A stretch of DNA of 61,773 bases from Planctomycetota bacterium (GTDB lineage: Bacteria; Planctomycetota; Phycisphaerae; Phycisphaerales; UBA1924). Numbering within the stretch: position 1 is the first letter of the stretch; every line of letters begins with the position of its first letter. Shown in pieces: positions 35,788 through 45,660 of this stretch. The stretch covers positions 1-61,773 of the forward strand of contig JAJRXR010000027.1 of NCBI GenBank assembly GCA_024276195.1. Reading direction: 5' to 3'. The notes under the pieces were generated by a model. It had not been told where the DNA came from and searched no databases. It saw nothing but the letters and a program-made list of their open reading frames with translations. The position numbers were made by a program, and so were the translations under genes.

Positions 35788-36510
35788 ATGAGCGAGATCA
35801 GCAGGAGACGAGCGATCGGAGCCTTGGCCGGGGGCGCGGGGGCGTTGAGCATGGGCGGCGTCGCGCTCTCGCGCGAGGCGCTGGGCTGGAGCGAGGACGA
35901 GGGGTTGTACACGCTCCCGCCGCTGCCATACCCCCCGAACGCGCTCGAGCCGCACATTGATGAGCAGACGATGCTCGTCCATCACGGCAAGCACCACGCC
36001 GGATATGTCCGCGGGCTCAACAAGGCCCTGGAGATGCTCCACCAGATCCGCACTGGCCAGGGCGACAGAGCAACCCTCCAGCACTGGCAGCGCCAGCTCA
36101 GCTTCCACGCGGGCGGGCACATCAACCACACGCTGTTCTGGAACGGCATGGCGCCGCCCGACCACGGCGGGGGCGGGCGCCCGACTGGCGCACTTGCCAC
36201 ACAGATTGAGCGTGACTTCGCGTCGTTCGACAAGATGGCCTGGCAGTTCCGGGCGGCCAGCGCCAGCGTCGAGGGCTCGGGCTGGGGCTGGCTCGTCTGG
36301 GAGCCGCTGGGCCATCGCCTGATGATCCTCCAGATGCAGAACCAGCAGCAGATGATGTTCGCCGGCGCTGTCCCCCTGCTGGGCGTCGATGTCTGGGAGC
36401 ACGCGTACTACCTGCGCTACCAGAACCGACGCAAGGATTATCTGGACGCGTACATGAACATCATCAACTGGTCCGAGATCGGACGGCGCTTCGACGCGGC
36501 CCGGGCCTGA
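35788..36510 (+). CDS. Exported Fe/Mn superoxide dismutase with Tat-like signal
   Basis: A 240-residue SodA/SodB-type dismutase preceded by an N-terminal SRRRAIGALAGGAGALSMGGVAL, a twin-arginine-like signal. The metal ligands are H65 (LVHHGKHHAGYV), H114 (GGHINHTLFW), and D201 and H205 (GVDVWEHAYYL). Export through Tat would place a pre-folded metalloenzyme outside the cytoplasm. Metal preference cannot be read confidently. An intrinsic terminator follows at 36658-36693. Confidence 0.9.
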   Translation: MSEISRRRAIGALAGGAGALSMGGVALSREALGWSEDEGLYTLPPLPYPPNALEPHIDEQTMLVHHGKHHAGYVRGLNKALEMLHQIRTGQGDRATLQHWQRQLSFHAGGHINHTLFWNGMAPPDHGGGGRPTGALATQIERDFASFDKMAWQFRAASASVEGSGWGWLVWEPLGHRLMILQMQNQQQMMFAGAVPLLGVDVWEHAYYLRYQNRRKDYLDAYMNIINWSEIGRRFDAARA

Positions 36511-36657
36511 GAGAGTGCAGAAGCGTTTGCCCGGCGTTATCGGCTGGCCAGGGGCGGCGCCCGGCGAAATCGGCAGGATCAAAACAACCCGGACAACTGG
36601 CACAATCGGAACCGCAGCGCATACTGAGAGAGTCTTGTCTCTCTCCTCCTATGACTC

Positions 36658-36693
36658 GGGCGTTGGGATAAACCCAACGCCTGATTCATTTTT
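36658..36693 (+). terminator. Intrinsic terminator between sod and the opp operon
   Basis: The stem GGCGTTGGG / CCCAACGCC with loop ATAAA is followed by TGATTCATTTTT. It lies 148 bases after the dismutase stop and about 30 bases beyond the 3' end of the converging opp operon, so it may serve both strands. Confidence 0.75.
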
Positions 36694-36723
36694 GCACTCT
36701 GTGTGATTGCCGAGGCGTGCTCA

Positions 36724-37689
36724 CTAGGCGACTTCGTGGCACGCCACCATCCGCCCGCTCTCCTTGCGTTCGAGCACCGGGCGTTCGACCTTGCACCGGT
36801 CGGTCGCCAGCTCGCACCGCCCGGCGAAGGCGCACCCCGCGGGCGGGTTGATCGGGCTCGGAACGTCGCCCTGGAGCACCGTCAGCGGACGCCGGTCGTC
36901 GGGGTCGTCGATCGGGTTGGCGCCGAGCAGGGCCTTGGTGTACGGGTGCTCGGCATCGCGGTCCAGGTTGTCCGTGGGCAGCTCCTCGACGACGTGCCCG
37001 AGGTACATCACCAGCACCCGGTCGCAGAAGTGCTCGACGACCTTCAGGTCGTGGCTGATGAACATCATCGTCAGCCCGAGCTCGTCCTTGAGGTCCTTCA
37101 TCAGGTTCAGCACCTGGGCCTGGATCGAGACGTCCAAGGCGCTGACCGGCTCGTCGGCGACGATGAACGTCGGGCGGACACACAAGGCCCGGGCGATGCC
37201 GATGCGCTGGCGCTGGCCGCCGGAGAACTCGTGCGGGAACTTGCGTTTGTCGTCCGGGCGGAGCCCGACCTGGCGCATGAGCGTGTCGATGTAGTCGTCC
37301 ATCGAGTCGCCGTCGCCAAGAACGCGGTGGAGCTTGATCGCCTCTTTGAGCGTCGCCGACACGGTCAGGCGCGGGTTGAGCGATGAGTACGGGTCCTGGA
37401 AGATGATCTGCATCTTCCGTCGGTAGGGCATCATCTCGCTGTGGTTCAGGCCCGTGATCTGTTCGCCCTCGTAGGCGACGAGCCCGGCGGTCGGCTCGAG
37501 CAGGCGGATCATGGTCTTGCCAAGCGTGGACTTGCCGCACCCGGACTCGCCCACCACGCCCAGGGTCTCGCCCGAGGCGATCTCGAACGAGATATCGCTC
37601 ACCGCGTGAACGTGATTGATCACACGGTTAAGCACCCCGCCTCGGATCGGGAAACGCTTGGTCAGGTTGCGGACTTCGATCAATGACAT
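36724..37689 (-). CDS. oppF: Oligopeptide ABC transporter ATP-binding protein, OppF-like
   Basis: This 321-residue ABC ATPase has Walker [12 protein letters not shown], the Q-loop [13 protein letters not shown], signature [17 protein letters not shown], Walker [13 protein letters not shown] and the H-loop. The C-terminal extension holds the four-cysteine element of the OppD/OppF group ([14 protein letters not shown]...ACHEVA). The ATG at 37689 ([13 protein letters not shown]) is the natural start; the frame continues upstream as shadow sequence. It is the last gene of the opp operon. Confidence 0.92.
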   Translation of the reverse strand: MSLIEVRNLTKRFPIRGGVLNRVINHVHAVSDISFEIASGETLGVVGESGCGKSTLGKTMIRLLEPTAGLVAYEGEQITGLNHSEMMPYRRKMQIIFQDPYSSLNPRLTVSATLKEAIKLHRVLGDGDSMDDYIDTLMRQVGLRPDDKRKFPHEFSGGQRQRIGIARALCVRPTFIVADEPVSALDVSIQAQVLNLMKDLKDELGLTMMFISHDLKVVEHFCDRVLVMYLGHVVEELPTDNLDRDAEHPYTKALLGANPIDDPDDRRPLTVLQGDVPSPINPPAGCAFAGRCELATDRCKVERPVLERKESGRMVACHEVA

Positions 37690-37706
37690 AAGCAATCGCC
37701 CGGCGC

Positions 37707-38772
<1,066 letters not shown>

Positions 38773-38780
<8 letters not shown>

Positions 38781-40143
38781 GCTTGGGGTCGAATGCGTCC
38801 TGGAGGGCGTCGGAAACGATGTTGAACGCGAGCACAAGAACGAACATCAGGAAGCTCGCGGCACCGACTTCCCAGAAGAAGTAGTTGGACAGGTCGTCCT
38901 TGGAGTTGGAGATCATCGTCCCCCAGCTCGGCTGCCCGCTGACACCCAGACCCAGGAACGAGAGGATGACCTCGCTCTTGATGGCGCCGATGAACAGCAG
39001 GCTGAAGTTGATGAACATGATGTGGAACGTGTTGGGAATGACGTGCTTGAGCACGATGTAGAAGCGTCCGAAGCCGATGGCGGTCGCGGCCTGGACGTAC
39101 TCGAGCTCCTTGATCTTCATGACCTCGCCGCGGATCACGCGGGCGGTGCCGACCCAGAACGTCAGGCCCATGGCCGTGTAGAGCTTGACGAGCTGTAGCT
39201 CGGGATACTCGGCGGAGTTGTCGAAGTACTGGTGCCCGGAGAACATAAACGCGAGGACCGCGAGCAGGACCAGGTACGGGATCGACGAAAGCGTGGAGAT
39301 GAGCCACATGACGGCGCTGTCGATCCACCCGCCGTAGAACCCCGCGACCGCCCCGAGCAGGGTGCCAATGAGCACACTGATCGTCGCGACAACCAGCCCG
39401 ACCTGGAACGCGATCTTGATCGAATAGAACGCGCGACCGGAGATCGACTGGCCCAGAACATCCGAGCCGAACATCGTGCGGAAGCGGTAAACCACCCCGC
39501 CAAAGCCGGTGGGTTGCGGCATCAGCTCTTCGTACACCTCATCAACCGCGTCGAGCGCCGTGCTCAGCTGAGACTCGGCGTCACGCCGGCGCTGCTCGAG
39601 CGGCTCGATCTGGGCTCTGAGAGCCGCCAGCTCCTCCTCGTCCCCGCCCTCTTTCGCCTTGGCGATCGCGTCGTCGAGGTCGTGGTGCTCCTCGTTGACC
39701 TCGTCGTAGATGTCATACACCTCGCCGACCGCGTCGAACTGCTCATTGAGTTGTTCGTTGAGCGCCCGGAGCTCGGCGATCGGCTTGTCGGCGAGCTTCC
39801 GCTCGCCCAGCGAGACCGCCGCCAGCTCGCCCGATGGATCTGCCATCGACTCGAGATCCTTGCGGAAGAGTCGGTTGAGATTGCTGACCTGCCAGTCGTG
39901 GGCGTCGTAGCGCTGCTCGATGCCAGCCGACTCGAGAAACCCGGGCCACTTGGGCGGGAGAACCCGCATCTGGAGGCCCTGGCGCGATCCGATGTTCGTC
40001 ACACCCGCCCAGTCTGTGATCTGGGTTCCGACGATGGTCAAGAAGATGGCCGCGTAGAGCCCGATCACGCCCGTCGCCACCAGGGCCGTCCGGTTGCGGG
40101 TGAACTTGCGCCACGCTCTGGATCGTGCCATGCGTCGGATCAT
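38773..40143 (-). CDS. oppC: Oligopeptide ABC transporter permease, OppC-like, with coiled-coil insertion
   Basis: A 456-residue permease, about 150 residues longer than usual OppC proteins. After TM1 (about 20-40) an extracytoplasmic insert rich in Glu/Ala/Leu heptads (LRALNEQLNEQFDAVGEVYD; AALRAQIEPLEQRRRD) spans about residues 120-205, before the normal GSDVLGQSISGRAFYSI and five more helices. The EAA-like loop VQAATAIGFGRFYIVLKHVIPN is intact. It overlaps the oppB stop by four bases. The insert could mediate contact with the binding protein or another envelope component; this is inference. Confidence 0.85.
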
Positions 40144-41120
40144 GAGAGCCTCACCCTCGGATCGACCAGGGCGTACAGCACGTCGGTCGCGATGACAGTC
40201 AGGATAAACATGGCGGCAAGAACGGCGACGAACCCCTGGATCACCGGGAAATCGAGGTTGGTGAGCGCGTTGATCAGCTGGAACCCCATCCCCGGGATTT
40301 TGAAGTAGATTTCCATCAGCACGGCGCCCGTGATCAGGAACGGCAGCGTGGACATCACCCGCGTGATGATCGGGATCATCGCGTTCTTGAGCATGTGAAC
40401 GAAAATAACCTTGGGCTTCGAGGCGCCCTTGGCCAACGCGGTCGTGATGTAATCGCGGCTCGATTCCTCGACCATCACCGCCCGGTAGAACCGGGTGTCG
40501 TACCCGAGCGAGACGATCAGGCCGATGATGACCGGGAGCATGTAGAACGACACCCAGTTCATGGGGGTGGCGCCCTCACCCAGAAAGAGCGGGCCGTACC
40601 CGGTGATCTCGAAGGGCCAGTTCTCTCCCCCCAGAGCCTGCCTGGGCAAGAAGGCCCCAAAAAACTGCCCGAAGATGATGTAGACCAGATAGCTGATGCT
40701 CATGCCCAGGACCGCGACGATCATCAGAACCCGGTCTACCGCGCGTCCTCGGTAGTACGCCGCGACGAGCGCGATGCAGACCCCGATGATCGCCGAGAGC
40801 CCCAGGGTAGGGACGGTGATCGCCAGGCTCATCGGGATCGAGGACTTGAGCATCTCGCCCACGGACTTACCGCCATGGGACCAGCTCTCCTCCTGGAAGT
40901 CGAAGGTGACAACGTTCTTGAGCAGCTCGAAATACTGGATCACGAACGGCTGGTCAAGCCCCATCGACTTGCTGACACTCTCGATCTGGGCGGGCGTGGC
41001 GTTCTTGCCCAGCTTCATCAGCGTCGGATCCTGCACGCGCAGCGCCAGCATGACGATCAGGATGATCCCCAGATAGACCGGGACGTTGTAGATCAGCTTG
41101 CGAGCGATGAAGCCCCACAT
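40140..41120 (-). CDS. oppB: Oligopeptide ABC transporter permease, OppB-like
   Basis: A 326-residue inner-membrane permease with six predicted helices. The N-terminal IARKLIYNVPVYLGIILIVM matches the OppB/DppB start, and the loop DYITTALAKGASKPKVIFVHMLKNAMIP is the EAA motif that docks on the ATPases. It follows the substrate-binding protein gene by 74 bases. Confidence 0.9.
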   Translation of the reverse strand: MWGFIARKLIYNVPVYLGIILIVMLALRVQDPTLMKLGKNATPAQIESVSKSMGLDQPFVIQYFELLKNVVTFDFQEESWSHGGKSVGEMLKSSIPMSLAITVPTLGLSAIIGVCIALVAAYYRGRAVDRVLMIVAVLGMSISYLVYIIFGQFFGAFLPRQALGGENWPFEITGYGPLFLGEGATPMNWVSFYMLPVIIGLIVSLGYDTRFYRAVMVEESSRDYITTALAKGASKPKVIFVHMLKNAMIPIITRVMSTLPFLITGAVLMEIYFKIPGMGFQLINALTNLDFPVIQGFVAVLAAMFILTVIATDVLYALVDPRVRLS

Positions 41121-41194
41121 GGGGTCGCGTCCTCTCTGGGTGTTGTTATGGCGCCGGGCGAGGCCCGGGGACCGGGTCCGAAACGGGCTCGACG

Positions 41195-43039
41195 TTATTC
41201 GCCCCGATCCTCGTGGTCCATATCAACATCCAGGTACTTGAAGTAGGTGAAGAAGGTCTCGGTGGGCTTGAAGTTCTTGACCCAGGGGTGCGTCAGGTAG
41301 ACACGTGTCCGGGCGAGCGACCCGCAGAACGGGGCGTCCTCAATAAGAATATCGCGCATCTTCTCGATATGGACGGTCCGCTCTGGTCCGATCGCCATGG
41401 TGCGCAGCTGCTCGTACATCAGGTCGTACTCGGAGTTCTTGTAGTTCGAGTGGTTGGACCCGGGCGACTCGTAAGGCCCGTAGTAGAGCTGCAGGTTGTT
41501 CTCCGCGTCGGGATAGTCCGACCCCCACGCGAAGCTGAACATCGGCGCTTTCTTGCGGTTCGTCACGTCCATCAGCGTGGGGAAATCCACATAAACGGGG
41601 TTGATCTTGATCCCCACCACATCGAAGTTCCGCTGGAGAAGCTCAACAACGCGGTTCGACTCCTGGCTTCGCGCCGTGTAGAAGCGGATGGGCTCGAAGT
41701 CGATGGCCTTGCCGTCCGGCCCGATCTCGTAGCCGGCTTTGCGCAGCTCCTCGCGGGCCTTGTCGTAGTCGGCGCCGCGGGTCGAGTTGGCGACGCGGTG
41801 GTCCTCGTTGTTCGGGTGCCCGTCGAGCCCGGGCGGGATCGGCCCGTCGTAGGCCAAGGCCATGCCGTGGTAGAGCGCCTCGTTCATCTCGTCCCAGTCC
41901 ATTGCCAGATTGAAGGCGCGCCGCAACGCCTTGCGGTCCTCGGTGTACCCGCCGACGCGCTCGTCGTCCATGTTGAACGAGCGGAAGATGAAGTCGAGCA
42001 GCGGGACCTTGTCCATATGGATGTTCCTGGACCGCCACTCTCGCTTGAGCTTCTTGGTGCGACGGCTGATCGTCTCCTCGAGCGCAAACTGCGGGATCGT
42101 CGTGTAGTCGAGCGTGTTTCCCTTGAACTCGAGCCACATCGGCTGCGCCTCGGGGTAGAACCCGAACTCGATCCGATCCACAAACGGGATCTGTTGCCCT
42201 GCGGCCTCGGTAAGCCCCGCCTCCACATCCTCGGGCATGTGCTCGGTCGGGTAGAACGCCTCGCGGTAGTTGGGGTTTCGGTACACGACCAGGCCCGAGC
42301 CGACAACCCAGTCCTTCTCGCTCTTGACCAGGAACGGGCCGGTGCCCACCGGGCGCCGTGTGAACTTCGCCCCGTACTTCTCGACCGCCTCACGCGGCAC
42401 GATCGAGAACTGGAACATCGCCAGCTTCCACGCGAACTGCTGGTTCGCCTCGGTCAGCTCGATCTCGAACTCGCGGTCGTTGATGATCCGCATGCCCTCA
42501 ACGGGCGCGTCGTAATCAAACGCCTTGCCCTCATCGACCAGGGCGCCCTGTGCGTCTTTGTACTCGTTGAAGCCCAGGATCAGCTTATCGACAAGCCACC
42601 AGTTCTCGTACGTGTACTCCGGGTCCGCCATCCGCTTCCACGAGTAGATCACGTCCGCAGCGACCATCTTGCGCCCCTTGCCCCCCGGGAAACAGTCGGC
42701 GTCGTGGAAGTACACGTCGTCACGCAGCTTGAACTTCCACAGCTTGCCGTCCTGCTCGACCGTCGGCATCTCTTCGAGCACCAGCGGACGGAGCTTGAAC
42801 GGGCGAACGAGGTACTCGTACTCGAGCAATGTCTCGTAGAACGTCGAGCAGACCCGGCTCTCGTAGGTCGTTGAACCCTGGACCGGATCCAGGTCGCCCG
42901 GGCCGGCGGTGCTCATCGGGATGCGGATGACCTTCTCGTCGGGTGACGCGAGCGCGGGGGCTGCGAGTCCGGTCAGCAGCGCGAGCGCCGTTGTGATCCA
43001 GGCGAGGCGCGGGGTCGGGGTCGGGGTCCGTGTGCTCAT
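41195..43039 (-). CDS. oppA: Periplasmic oligopeptide-binding protein, OppA-like (SBP family 5)
   Basis: A 614-residue exported solute-binding protein. Signal peptide ITTALALLTGLAAPALA is followed by the family 5 fold with LDPVQGSTTYESRVCSTFYETLLEYEY, LVVYRNPNYREAF and RRAFNLAMDWDEMNEALY, the conserved hinge regions. Peptides or similar ligands are expected; specificity is unknown. The ATG at 43039 has AGGAG about 10 bases upstream; the ORF extends farther upstream without a signal. It is the first gene of the A-B-C-D-F operon. Confidence 0.9.
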   Translation of the reverse strand: MSTRTPTPTPRLAWITTALALLTGLAAPALASPDEKVIRIPMSTAGPGDLDPVQGSTTYESRVCSTFYETLLEYEYLVRPFKLRPLVLEEMPTVEQDGKLWKFKLRDDVYFHDADCFPGGKGRKMVAADVIYSWKRMADPEYTYENWWLVDKLILGFNEYKDAQGALVDEGKAFDYDAPVEGMRIINDREFEIELTEANQQFAWKLAMFQFSIVPREAVEKYGAKFTRRPVGTGPFLVKSEKDWVVGSGLVVYRNPNYREAFYPTEHMPEDVEAGLTEAAGQQIPFVDRIEFGFYPEAQPMWLEFKGNTLDYTTIPQFALEETISRRTKKLKREWRSRNIHMDKVPLLDFIFRSFNMDDERVGGYTEDRKALRRAFNLAMDWDEMNEALYHGMALAYDGPIPPGLDGHPNNEDHRVANSTRGADYDKAREELRKAGYEIGPDGKAIDFEPIRFYTARSQESNRVVELLQRNFDVVGIKINPVYVDFPTLMDVTNRKKAPMFSFAWGSDYPDAENNLQLYYGPYESPGSNHSNYKNSEYDLMYEQLRTMAIGPERTVHIEKMRDILIEDAPFCGSLARTRVYLTHPWVKNFKPTETFFTYFKYLDVDMDHEDRGE

Positions 43040-43240
43040 CTCATTGATCTCCTGAAATCCGATTCGGGTTTCGATCGGGTCTCGATCGACACGTCGCCGC
43101 TCGCGGCGACCGCCCCGAGCCTGCAAGCGTAGCGGGGCGCATCGCCCCCCTCAAACGGCAATCGCCGTCATCCGCCCGCGTGGGCAAATCCGTATGCTCG
43201 GGGTGTGTCGCCCACGCGGACGGACCGACCCGAGAGACGC

Positions 43241-44383
43241 ATGCCTGACAAGATTCCGAAACATTCCCGCCGGGCCGCCGCCCCCGCCTTTGACCGGATC
43301 GACCGGGGCTATGTCAGCGAGCGTGGATGCTCGCTCATCTCATTCGCCGGGTGCGACTATCTGGGCCTGGCGCACGAACCCCAGGTCATCTCCGCCGCCC
43401 ACGACGCCCTGGACCGCTACGGCTTGAGCACCTCCGCCTCGCGCCAGACCTCGGGCAACACGCTCGAGCACGACGCCCTGGAAACCGAACTCCGCGAGTT
43501 TTTCGGGTTCGAGGGCGCCCTGCTGACCCCGGACGGGTACACGGCCAATCTCGCCGCCGCCCAGGCCCTGGCGCCGGAGCACCCGGTCGCCCTGCTCGAC
43601 GAGCGGGCCCATGCGAGCCTGCGCGACGCCGCCCGGTGCGCCGGGATGCGGATACTGACATACGCCCACCTCGACGCGGATGACGCCCGGGCCAAGCTTG
43701 GCTCGGTCGGACCGGAGCGCGTCGCCTTGATGACCGACAGCGTGTTCGCGACCGACGGCGCTCTGGCGCCGCTCGAGAGCCTGCTCGATTCAATGCCAGC
43801 GAGCGCCGTGCTGCTGGTGGATGACTGCCACGGGTTCTGCGTGCTCGGGCGCGCCGGTCGAGGAACGCTCGATCATCTTTCCCTTGCCGATCCGCGCCTG
43901 CGTCTGACGACGACACTGGCCAAGGGGCTCGGGTGCTCGGGCGGCGTGGTCTGCGGGCCTGACGCCTGGATCGCGCGCGCACGGGCGACGTCGAGCGCCG
44001 CAGTCTGCACGACCCCGGCCCCGCCCGCGTCGATCGCCGCCGCCCGGTGCGCCCTGGCGCTTATCCAATCCGAGCCGCTGCGATTCGAGCGCCTGAGCAG
44101 AAACATCGGGCTCGTGCGCAGCGCCCTCGGGCAGGCCGGGTTCGCTGTCCACGACCACCCGATCCCCGTGTTCGCGGTCTGGCAGGTGACGCCTCAACTC
44201 ACACGCGAGCTTTCTGAACACCTGCGCGCGCAGGGCGTGTTCGTGCCCGCGAGCGAGTATCCGGGCGGACCGGTGGGTGTGTACCTGCGGGTCTCGGTCA
44301 CCGCCGAGCACACGCCCGAGCAGATCGGGGCGCTCGCCAGCGCCCTCGCCTCGGCAAACCGAGAGCACCACCGCTCCGCATGA
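43241..44383 (+). CDS. PLP-dependent alpha-oxoamine synthase-like aminotransferase (BioF/KBL family)
   Basis: A 380-residue fold-type I PLP enzyme resembling 8-amino-7-oxononanoate synthase. FAGCDYLGLAHEPQVISAA and ASRQTSGNTLEHDALE match the family start, VLLVDDCHGFCVLGRAGRG carries the PLP-binding Asp/His, and the PLP lysine is K228 in TTTLAKGLGCSGG. The ATG at 43241 begins the aligned region. It overlaps the HisN-like gene by four bases. No other biotin genes are nearby, so biotin synthesis is one option among alpha-oxoamine synthases. Confidence 0.75.
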   Translation: MPDKIPKHSRRAAAPAFDRIDRGYVSERGCSLISFAGCDYLGLAHEPQVISAAHDALDRYGLSTSASRQTSGNTLEHDALETELREFFGFEGALLTPDGYTANLAAAQALAPEHPVALLDERAHASLRDAARCAGMRILTYAHLDADDARAKLGSVGPERVALMTDSVFATDGALAPLESLLDSMPASAVLLVDDCHGFCVLGRAGRGTLDHLSLADPRLRLTTTLAKGLGCSGGVVCGPDAWIARARATSSAAVCTTPAPPASIAAARCALALIQSEPLRFERLSRNIGLVRSALGQAGFAVHDHPIPVFAVWQVTPQLTRELSEHLRAQGVFVPASEYPGGPVGVYLRVSVTAEHTPEQIGALASALASANREHHRSA

Positions 44384-45204
44384 CCGGCGACCTCCGAACC
44401 CGCTTGCTCGAAACAGCGCTCCGGGCCGCCCGGAGCGCTGGCGACGCGGCGCTCGCCCATTTCGGCTCGCGCGATCTCGAGATCGAGACCAAGGGCGACG
44501 GCTCGCCCGTCACGAAAGCCGACCGCCAAGCCGAACGGCGCATGCGCGAAGTCATCGCTGGCGCTTTCCCAGACGATCTCGTCCTGGGCGAGGAGTACGC
44601 CTCCGAGAACGGTGAGAAGCTCGACACCGGGCGCCGCCAGTGGATCATCGACCCCATCGACGGCACCGCCTCGTTCATCCGCGGCGTCCCCCTGTTCGGC
44701 GCCCTCGTCGGCATCATCGAAGACGGTAAACCGATCGTCGGCGTCATCCACCTCCCGGCGCTCAACGAGACGGTCTTCGCCGCCAAAGGACGCGGCGCCT
44801 GGTTCCAGAGCGGAAGCGACGAACCCGTCCCGGCGCATGTGTCAGGCACGAGCGAGCTCGCCCGCGCGACGGTCTGCACGACGTCTGACGACTACTTCCG
44901 CCAGTCAGGCGCCCGCCCGGTGTGGGACGCCGTGCGCGACGCGTGCGCCTCGACGCGAGGTTGGAGCGACTGCTACGCCTTCGCGCTGCTCGCGACCGGG
45001 CGCATCGACGCGGCGATCGAGCCCCCGGTGCTCCACCCCTGGGACGCGGCCGGCGCCATCCCAGTCATCGAAGAAGCCGGCGGGATCTGGACCGACTGGG
45101 ACGGGGTCTGCTCGGTCGAGCGCCGCTCGGTCGCCGCGAGCAACGGGCTGATCCACGCCGAGCTGCTCGATCGGATCCGCGCCGCTTCCCAGCGGGATAC
45201 GTGA
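44380..45204 (+). CDS. Inositol-monophosphatase family phosphatase, HisN-like
   Basis: A 274-residue Mg-dependent, Li-sensitive phosphatase. Metal-binding motifs are LGEEY (about 69-73), WIIDPIDGTASF (88-99) and HPWDAAGAIPVIEEAGG near the C-terminus. DYFRQSG and WSDCYAFALLATGRIDAAIE are typical of the histidinol-phosphatase HisN branch, so histidinol phosphate is a likely substrate; inositol phosphates or CysQ-type substrates remain possible. It is translationally coupled to the PLP gene (ATGA). A 456-base gap follows. Confidence 0.85.
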   Translation: MTGDLRTRLLETALRAARSAGDAALAHFGSRDLEIETKGDGSPVTKADRQAERRMREVIAGAFPDDLVLGEEYASENGEKLDTGRRQWIIDPIDGTASFIRGVPLFGALVGIIEDGKPIVGVIHLPALNETVFAAKGRGAWFQSGSDEPVPAHVSGTSELARATVCTTSDDYFRQSGARPVWDAVRDACASTRGWSDCYAFALLATGRIDAAIEPPVLHPWDAAGAIPVIEEAGGIWTDWDGVCSVERRSVAASNGLIHAELLDRIRAASQRDT

Positions 45205-45660
45205 TCGCAACCGAGACCCGGACAGGCGAGAGCAGGTCTCATTCTTCAGACGTGTGTGCTCTAAGAGCACCATCCCAGTGCACTGTTCGGTGTGTCGAAC
45301 TGAACCCTAAACTGCAAGCTGATAGCTCGTGGGTTGGTGTATCAAGTTCATTCCACACTGAGCGGCGCCCAGCCCAAGATATCACCCGATTTGTTCACGC
45401 CAACACCTCGACTGCTGGACAAACCCGAGACCTTCCCGGGAAGCTCGCTGAACATCACACAACTCGAACGGCGTGATAGCCCAAAGCCTCACTGCGGATC
45501 AGCAGTTGATCCCGGACGCCAACTCGGCCCCAGCAGTCCCAATGAAAAGTCACAAAACTCAAAGTTTAGCAGATCAGAATGGTTATCAGTCCGATCGACC
45601 CAAGGCTTCCAGAGAACAACGGGTGCGGAATCAAAGGGCGCCCCGGAAGGATGAAGCCCG
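45205..45660. other. Gene-free gap at the left edge of the accessory region
   Basis: No frame looks coding and base composition falls below that of the left 45 kb. It holds a perfect 7-base inverted repeat GTGCTCT-A-AGAGCAC at about 45257-45271 and a palindrome CTTCCCGGGAAG. GGAAGG at 45645-45650 is the ribosome binding site of the following GGDEF-EAL gene. Confidence 0.5.

Noticed and set aside
45334-45654. Open frame in the gap before the GGDEF-EAL gene
   Set aside because: No ribosome binding site or recognisable protein features.
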